This document shows positions 58,700 through 64,000 of a stretch of DNA of 64,000 bases, in pieces. The notes under the pieces were generated by a model that saw only the letters and a program-made list of their open reading frames with translations, made no database searches and was not told the DNA's origin. A program made the translations under genes and the position numbers. Position 1 is the stretch's first letter, and every line of letters begins with the position of its first letter. This DNA is from Pseudomonas viridiflava. GTDB lineage: Bacteria; Pseudomonadota; Gammaproteobacteria; Pseudomonadales; Pseudomonadaceae. The DNA lies in the NCBI RefSeq assembly GCF_900602065.1, contig NZ_UWFN01000200.1, positions 1 to 64,000 on the forward strand, read 5' to 3'.

Positions 58700-60322
58700 A
58701 TGGCTTTCGATTGGCAAAACCCTTATCCGACTACCCGGATCCCGTTGTTTGCCCGTAACGTGGTGTCGACGTCTCACCCGCTGGCCGCTCAGGCAGGGCT
58801 GAATATTCTGCTTGCTGGCGGTAACGCGGTAGACGCAGCGATTGCTGCTGCGGCGATGCTCACGGTGGTGGAGCCTGTGTCCAATGGGCTGGGCAGCGAC
58901 GCGTTTGCGATCCTATGGGACGGTAAACAATTGCATGGCCTGAACGCTTCCGGTCCGGCGCCGCAGGCCTGGGATCTGGAGCACTTTCGCGGGCGTTATG
59001 GCGAAGATGGCGCGGGTCATGCCAAACGTCCGGTACGTGGCTGGGATTCAGTGACGGTGCCGGGAGCCGTGGCGGGTTGGGCTGCTTTGCATGAGCGTTT
59101 CGGCAAGCTGCCATTTGCGGACATTCTGGAGCCCGCTGCACAGGTTGCCGAGCGCGGTGTGACCCTGGCACCGACCGTAGCCCACAAATGGTCGGGCGCG
59201 GTGCCATTGCTGAATACGCAGCCAGGCTTTGCCGAGACCTTCATGCCCGGCGGACGTGCGCCGCGCATCGGTGAGAAGTTCGTGTTCAAGGACGCCGCGC
59301 GGACCTTGCGCCTGCTCGGCCAACAAGGTGGTCGGGCGTTTTATGAGGGCCAGATTGCTGAAGCCATTGTCGGCTTTGCCCGGCAGACTGGCGGCTCTTT
59401 AACGCTGGATGATTTGCGCAACTATCAGCCGGAGTGGGTCAAGCCGATCTCGAAATCCTACCGGGGTTATGACGTGCATGAGATTCCGCCAAACGGGCAG
59501 GGTATTGCGGCGTTGATCGCACTGGGGATTCTGGAGCGCTTCGACGTCGGCTCGCTGCCGCTGGATTCGGCGCAGTCGCAGCATTTGCAGATTGAAGCCA
59601 TGAAGCTGGCGTTTGCCGACATCTATCAGTACGTGGCTGATCCTTCGAACATGGACGTCACACCGGAGCAGATGCTCGATGAGGCTTATCTGGACAGCCG
59701 CGCCAAACTGATCAATCTCGATAAGGCCAGTGATCCAGGCTTCGGCATGCCACGCAGCGGGGGCACGGTGTACCTGAGTGCGGCGGATGAAAACGGCATG
59801 ATGATTTCGTTCATTCAGTCCAATTACATGGGCTTTGGTTCGGGGATTGTGGTGCCTGATTACGGCATCAGTTTGCAGAACCGTGGCGCTGGTTTTTCCA
59901 GTGATCCGAAGTCGGCCAATGTGGTTGCGCCGGGCAAGCGGCCGTTCCATACGATTATTCCGGCGTTCCTGACCAAAGACGGCAAGCCGCAGATGAGTTT
60001 CGGGGTGATGGGCGGGGATATGCAGCCGCAGGGGCATGTGCAGACGCTGGTGCGAATGCTCGATTACAACCAGCAGCCTCAGGCCGCCTGTGATGCGCCA
60101 CGCTGGAAGGTGAATCGGGATTTTTCGGTGGATCTGGAAGATACCCTGGCGGCCGCTACGGTGGAGGGTTTGCGGGATTTGGGGCATCGGCTGAAATCCG
60201 TTGAAGACCCGTACATGGACTTCGGTTCAGGGCAGTTTATCTGGCGGCTGTCGGAGGATGCAGACCATGGTTATGTGGCAGCGAGTGACAGCCGTCGGGA
60301 TGGGCATGCGGCGGGGTTTTAG
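58700..60322 (+). CDS. Gamma-glutamyltransferase-family enzyme
   Basis: 540 aa from the ATG at 58700, with an AAGGAG site at 58689; GTG at 58694 is a worse start. Ntn-hydrolase of the GGT family: N-terminal TSHPLAAQAGLNILLAGGNAVDAAIAAAAMLTVVEP, then the autoprocessing site with the nucleophile Thr356 in GGTVYLSAADENG (E. coli GGT has TTHYSVVD here), and QGHVQTLVRMLDYNQQPQ near the C-terminus. No signal peptide is visible, unlike classical periplasmic GGT, so it acts in the cytoplasm. It would cleave a gamma-glutamyl or cephalosporin-type amide, or the substrate delivered by the importers. Last gene of the operon. Confidence 0.9.
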   Translation: MAFDWQNPYPTTRIPLFARNVVSTSHPLAAQAGLNILLAGGNAVDAAIAAAAMLTVVEPVSNGLGSDAFAILWDGKQLHGLNASGPAPQAWDLEHFRGRYGEDGAGHAKRPVRGWDSVTVPGAVAGWAALHERFGKLPFADILEPAAQVAERGVTLAPTVAHKWSGAVPLLNTQPGFAETFMPGGRAPRIGEKFVFKDAARTLRLLGQQGGRAFYEGQIAEAIVGFARQTGGSLTLDDLRNYQPEWVKPISKSYRGYDVHEIPPNGQGIAALIALGILERFDVGSLPLDSAQSQHLQIEAMKLAFADIYQYVADPSNMDVTPEQMLDEAYLDSRAKLINLDKASDPGFGMPRSGGTVYLSAADENGMMISFIQSNYMGFGSGIVVPDYGISLQNRGAGFSSDPKSANVVAPGKRPFHTIIPAFLTKDGKPQMSFGVMGGDMQPQGHVQTLVRMLDYNQQPQAACDAPRWKVNRDFSVDLEDTLAAATVEGLRDLGHRLKSVEDPYMDFGSGQFIWRLSEDADHGYVAASDSRRDGHAAGF

Positions 60323-60470
60323 TCTTACCGACCTTTGCAGGAGTAGCCCCGGTACCGCACATAGACCGTGCTATCCCGTAGGACCGGCCGGGGCGGGATC
60401 AGTGCTTGCAGGCAAACATAGAATCTCCCACATAAAAATCGCAGCTATTCAGGGATGTATATTTTGGTTT

Positions 60471-60549
60471 GACAGGAGCTAATTTTGTTGGCGGGAGGAA
60501 GGCCTGATCAAGCCGGTCCACTGCCTCGCGAACAAGTTCGCTCCTACCA
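60471..60549. repeat. REP pair with one decayed arm
   Basis: The right arm CCTCGCGAACAAGTTCGCTCC is intact; the left arm (ACAGGAGCTAATTTTGTTGG) matches its complement only in part. It lies between the convergent GGT-like and AraC genes. Confidence 0.6.
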
Positions 60550-60579
60550 TAAAATTGCATTCGCGCATTGCCTTGTGCG

Positions 60580-61536
60580 TTATGACCCGACACCACATGG
60601 CTCAAGCTGTTGCCTTCTGAATTGCCCCGGCGGCAGGCCGTGTATCTGACGGAAGCGCCGCGAGAAGTAGGCTTCATCGGCAAAACCGCACAATCGCGCC
60701 ACTTCGCCTACCGGCTTTGTGCCGTTTAGCAGGTGGTTGCGTGCCGCGTGCATGCGCCTTTCCAGGACCAGTTCGCTGAAGGTTTTACCGATTTCCTTGC
60801 GCAGCCAGTGGGTCAGGTAGGTGGGCGAGAGGTAGGTGGCGGCGGCGACTTTTTTCAGGCTCAGGTCGGGGTCAGCCAGGTGTTTGCGCACGTACTCCGA
60901 CATGCGCGTCAGTGCATCGCGGCGGCTCAGTTGTGCAGCATTGCCGTCGGCCAATTGCATCAATGGCTCGCCATACAAGGTGCAAACCGTGCTGATCAAC
61001 TGCAACAGCAAGCCCTTGAGCATTTCCCGGGTGCCGAACTGGCGGTTTCGATCCAGATCGCGCATGTGTTCGAGAAGGGCGCAGATTTTGTCGAACTCAT
61101 TCTGCTCAAGAATGAAGTCCAGATGTTCCTGAAAACGGAACGGTGACAGTTCCGGCGCGAGCAGGATCGAAACGTCTTCCAGGTCCAGCGGATCGCACGC
61201 AAGGTGCGGCAGCAGGAAGGTCTGGGAAAAATTGATGACCATGAAGTTGCTGTCCGCAGGGTGCGGAATCATGTGCATGCGGTGCGGCAGGATGAACGCC
61301 AGGGCGTTGCGCGGGAAAGGCCGTTCGACGTTGCCGATGTGCTGAATGGTGTCGCCGCCCAGGTTGATCTGGATCTGAAAGTACTCGTGGCGGTGCGGGC
61401 TGGTTTCCGCGCTTCGCGCCGTTTTATCGCGGATATAAAAATCAGCGCGCTCGCTGCGCTGCTGCATGCCGTATGTGGGGACACGATTAGCGGCGTTGCT
61501 GCTGGTGAGGCTGCTCGTGTGATTTGCTGCGTGCAT
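60580..61536 (-). CDS. AraC-family transcriptional regulator
   Basis: 318 aa from the ATG at 61536, which is 9 bp after AGGAG; the upstream ATG at 61545 touches the ribosome-binding site and is less likely. An N-terminal cupin-like domain (about 20-130: HRHEYFQIQINLGGDTIQHIGN and FPRNALAFILPHRMHMIPHP) is followed by the two AraC helix-turn-helix motifs (LSLKKVAAATYLSPTYLTHWL and VGEVARLCGFADEAYFSRRFRQ). Divergent from the MFS gene, which it probably controls together with the hydrolase. Confidence 0.9.
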   Translation of the reverse strand: MHAANHTSSLTSSNAANRVPTYGMQQRSERADFYIRDKTARSAETSPHRHEYFQIQINLGGDTIQHIGNVERPFPRNALAFILPHRMHMIPHPADSNFMVINFSQTFLLPHLACDPLDLEDVSILLAPELSPFRFQEHLDFILEQNEFDKICALLEHMRDLDRNRQFGTREMLKGLLLQLISTVCTLYGEPLMQLADGNAAQLSRRDALTRMSEYVRKHLADPDLSLKKVAAATYLSPTYLTHWLRKEIGKTFSELVLERRMHAARNHLLNGTKPVGEVARLCGFADEAYFSRRFRQIHGLPPGQFRRQQLEPCGVGS

Positions 61537-62131
61537 GGACGACATCTCCTGCTGGTCTTTGCTGAACGCCAGGGATTTTATGGTGAAATCCTCTAGTTGT
61601 TAGGTCTTTGTATGATGACCCAAGCATGCGCGGTTTGCGGCAATGCAGGCAACCGCTTTGCTTTGATGTCCAAAAAATACCGGTGATGGCACAAATGTTT
61701 CGATGGCTCTGGATCAATGGTTACAGGGCTAGTTTAGAGTTTTTTATGGGGCTCGTCAGGCGGCGAAATTTTTTGGACTTCTTTGATTTGCGCCGGTTTG
61801 ATCTGAAAAAACGATCTAACCGGCGCATTGATTTTCCATGGTTGTACGATAACTTGAAGGCCGTTGTAGACCGACATCTATCAAAAATAATTAGAAGGTG
61901 CTCGTACCATGAAATTTGATCCTCGCTGCTTTGCCTCCCCAATCTGTGCGCATCCTCGCGCCTGCGCCTCGAACTCCGACCCCTCTCACGGCTAACCCTG
62001 CTGCGCCCGATCGTGCTGATCACTGATCCTCGGCGCCTGAATCTGCTGGCAGTTGATTTCGCTCTGAATCAAGGGTGATGGCTTCGCTTTGTCTGAAAAC
62101 CGCTCAATCACAACAATAATGAGGCTACTTC
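61537..62131. other. Divergent control region, AraC regulator / MFS operon
   Basis: 595 bp with no credible gene. Between about 61,590 and 61,900 the sequence is AT-richer than the flanks (for example TTTTTGGACTTCTTTGATTT). Short open frames lack ribosome-binding sites. It must hold the promoters of both flanking genes; I see no clear direct repeat of the AraC type. Confidence 0.5.
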
Positions 62132-63481
62132 ATGTCAAGTACCCAAACCTCCCAGGCCGCAGTGGCCAGTGCCGACACGGCTCCCCAGGATGCCGTTACC
62201 TCCCAGCGGCTGCCAACGCGGCGACGCTGGTTCATGCTTTCCCTGTTGCTGATCGCGACCATCATCAACTACGTCGACCGGGTGAACATCTCCATCGCCG
62301 CGCCGTTCATGGCCAAGGATCTTGGGCTGGACAAGGTCGAGATGGGCCTGATCTTTTCCGCGTTTGCCTGGACCTACGCGTTGGCACTGGTACCGGCCGG
62401 GTTTGTCGCGGACCGGTTCGGTTCGCGTATCACTTACGGGGTGTCGCTGATCAGTTGGTCGGCAGTCACCGTATGCCAGGGGCTGGCTGGGGGCTTTGCT
62501 TCGCTGTTCGGGCTGCGGCTTGCCGTGGGCGCGATGGAAGCTCCGGCATTTCCGGCCAACAGCCGAGCGGTAACGGTCTGGTTCCCGGCCCGGGAGCGGG
62601 GCCTGGCCAGCAGTATCTATGTGTGTGGTCAGTACCTGGGCACGGCGCTGTTTACCGGCGTGCTGTTGTGGCTGGCGACGACTTATGACTGGCGCCACGT
62701 GTTTTACAGCACCGGTATTGTCGGCATCGTCTTTGGCGTGATCTGGTTGTTTGTCTATCGCGATCCGTTGAACTGCAAGAAAGTCAGCAAGGAAGAACTC
62801 AAATACATCGAAGACGGCGGTGGTCTGGTCAAAAGCAGCCAGGAGCGCACTAAATTCAACTGGCGGCAGATTGCCGAGCTGTTTCGCTATCGGCAGATCT
62901 GGGCGATCTGTATTGGCAAATTCGCCAGTACTTCAGCGCTGTATTTCTTCCTGACCTGGTTCCCGACGTACCTGATCGAAGAACGCCATCTGACCATGAT
63001 CAAAGTGGGCATCTTCGCCGTGCTGCCGTTCATTGGCGCCACTGTAGGGATTTTGCTCGCGGGGATTGTTTCCGACCTGTTGATTCGCCGTGGCTACTCC
63101 ATGTCGTTCGCGCGCAAATTGCCGCTGGTGGTGGGCTCGATGCTGGGCATGTCGATCGTGCTGGTCAATTTCACTGACTCCAACGTGCTGTGCATCGCCG
63201 TGCTGACCACGGCATTTTTTGCGCAGGGCATTGCTTCGGCGTCCTGGGCTGCGGTGTCGGAAGTGGCGCCTAAAGAGCTGATCGGCCTGACCGGCGGCGT
63301 CACCAGCCTTGCGGCGAACATCGGCGGGATCGTCACGCCGATCGTGATTGGCGGCATCGTTCACGCCACCGGCTCCTTCGCGATGGCCTTCTGGTTCATC
63401 GGTGGGGTAGCGCTGATTGGCACCTTGTCGTACTCGCTGCTGCTGGGCCGTCTGTACCGCATTGAATTGCAGACCCGGTAA
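62132..63481 (+). CDS. MFS transporter, ACS (anion:cation symporter) type
   Basis: 449 aa with 12 predicted membrane helices after a 30-residue cytoplasmic start. The NYVDRVNISIAAPFMAKDLGLDKVEMGLIFSAFAWTYAL and VADRFGSRITYGVSLISWS blocks (the A-motif) are typical of the ACS family, which imports sugar acids, dicarboxylates, phthalate or aromatic acids with protons. Its neighbour, a fumarylpyruvate hydrolase-like enzyme, makes an aromatic acid such as gentisate a likely substrate. It lies 107 bp from that gene. Confidence 0.9.
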   Translation: MSSTQTSQAAVASADTAPQDAVTSQRLPTRRRWFMLSLLLIATIINYVDRVNISIAAPFMAKDLGLDKVEMGLIFSAFAWTYALALVPAGFVADRFGSRITYGVSLISWSAVTVCQGLAGGFASLFGLRLAVGAMEAPAFPANSRAVTVWFPARERGLASSIYVCGQYLGTALFTGVLLWLATTYDWRHVFYSTGIVGIVFGVIWLFVYRDPLNCKKVSKEELKYIEDGGGLVKSSQERTKFNWRQIAELFRYRQIWAICIGKFASTSALYFFLTWFPTYLIEERHLTMIKVGIFAVLPFIGATVGILLAGIVSDLLIRRGYSMSFARKLPLVVGSMLGMSIVLVNFTDSNVLCIAVLTTAFFAQGIASASWAAVSEVAPKELIGLTGGVTSLAANIGGIVTPIVIGGIVHATGSFAMAFWFIGGVALIGTLSYSLLLGRLYRIELQTR

Positions 63482-63588
63482 GGGAAATACCCCTGATTAA
63501 TCCAGAACGAAGCCGCTTTCGTCCAACTTTGCAGCGGTTCAGCGTCGTAGGCTGAACGCTCTGGATAGGACGTTGCACGAGGACAACA

Positions 63589-64000
63589 ATGAATAACTAC
63601 GTATTTACGCCTGCCACTCTGACCACCTTGCCCGTCGAAGGCAGCACGGCCCGGTTCCCGGTCGGTCGCGTGTTTTGCCTGGGTCGCAATTACTCGTGGG
63701 GTGATGCAACCGGCCAGCAGCGTGAAGCCCCGGTGTTCTTCATGAAGCCCGCCAGTTCGGTAATCGATGCCCTTGGCGAAATCGCCTTTCCGCCACTGAC
63801 GGAGGAGTTCTGCCATGAAATTGAACTGGTGGTGGCGATCGGCGAGGGCGGTTCGAACATTTCCGAAGACAACGCGCTGGAGCACATCTGGGGCTACGCG
63901 GCCGGGCTGGACCTGACCCGCCGTGACTTGCAGAAAGTTGCCAAGGTCGCCGGTATGCCCTGGGATGGTGCCAAGGCATTTGATGGTTCCGCGCCCATCA
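63589..64000 (+). CDS. Fumarylacetoacetate/fumarylpyruvate hydrolase family protein (truncated by window end)
   Basis: Starts at ATG 63589 with GAGGAC 6 bp upstream and runs off the window after 137 codons. RFPVGRVFCLGRNYSWGDATG, EAPVFFMKPASSVI and EFCHEIELVVAIGEGGSNI give the metal-binding E-x-E of the FAH fold (HEIELV), then GYAAGLDLTRRDLQ and WDGAKAFDGSAPI. These blocks resemble fumarylpyruvate hydrolase (NagK) of the gentisate pathway more than fumarylacetoacetase. It would cleave a ring-opening product to fumarate or an equivalent plus pyruvate. The rest of the pathway probably lies beyond the window end. Confidence 0.86.
   Translation, partial: MNNYVFTPATLTTLPVEGSTARFPVGRVFCLGRNYSWGDATGQQREAPVFFMKPASSVIDALGEIAFPPLTEEFCHEIELVVAIGEGGSNISEDNALEHIWGYAAGLDLTRRDLQKVAKVAGMPWDGAKAFDGSAPI

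Noticed and set aside
61608..61919. Plus-strand frame of 103 codons in the AraC/MFS gap
   Set aside because: Low complexity, rich in Arg/Phe, no ribosome-binding site and no sensible fold.

Overview
The window looks like a chromosomal segment of a fluorescent-group Pseudomonas. The evidence is the roughly 60% GC content, the dense REP/BIME repeats of two typical Pseudomonas kinds (TGTGGGAGCGAATTCATTCGCGAA type and TGTAGGAGCTGCCGAAGGCTGCGA type), a membrane-bound PQQ glucose dehydrogenase, and many ABC uptake systems. This assignment is inference from composition and gene content; no rRNA, tRNA, CRISPR, prophage or insertion sequence was found.

Left part (1-11.2 kb). A seven-gene, closely packed minus-strand operon runs wecB, a BcsB-like gene, nfrB, nfrA, an AlgF-like gene, an AlgJ/AlgX-like gene and a TIM-barrel glycosidase-like gene, and ends in a 118-bp tandem REP array. 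In E. coli, NfrA, NfrB and WecB make a c-di-GMP-dependent N-acetylmannosamine surface glycan. Here the same three proteins share one operon with a cellulose-synthase-type periplasmic subunit, two alginate-type O-acetylation proteins and a candidate lyase/hydrolase. This is the best candidate for a little-described system: an acetylated, c-di-GMP-controlled exopolysaccharide.

11.2-22.4 kb. An AT-rich spacer is followed by an uncharacterised lipoprotein, a small DUF protein, a periplasmic VOC protein plus alginate-export-type porin pair, a REP region duplicated with a 218-bp period, gcd with its terminator, a GlxA-type AraC regulator, and a Tat-exported aldo/keto reductase co-transcribed with an ATP/ADP-translocase-like transporter.

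22.7-28.4 kb. A polar amino-acid ABC importer (binding protein, two permeases, ATPase) is split by an inverted MmgE/PrpD gene and followed by a class IV aminotransferase homologue in which the Schiff-base lysine position appears to be Asn.

28.5-47.1 kb. After an exported methyltransferase come two paralogous peptide-type ABC systems in opposite orientation (29.6-34.7 kb minus, 41.1-47.1 kb plus). Between them lie a class II aldolase-like gene, a lone SsuA-like Tat protein, a TonB receptor and an NtaA/DszA-type flavin monooxygenase. This reads as an uptake-and-cleavage system for an unknown, probably organosulfur or N-heteroatom, compound. Inside the second operon five exact-period 150-bp REP units keep one reading frame open.

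47.4-60.3 kb. A GntR(FCD)-headed, almost gapless operon carries two Tau/Ssu-type ABC importers, a quinone-oxidoreductase-type dehydrogenase, a hotdog thioesterase, a VOC protein, an acyl-CoA ligase with a REP hairpin translated in frame, a BAAT-like alpha/beta hydrolase and a gamma-glutamyltransferase-like enzyme. It looks like a catabolic route for an imported carboxylate through a CoA thioester; the substrate cannot be named from sequence.

60.5-64.0 kb. A divergent AraC regulator, an ACS-type MFS transporter and a truncated fumarylacetoacetate/fumarylpyruvate hydrolase start another aromatic-acid-type catabolic cluster that continues past the window edge.
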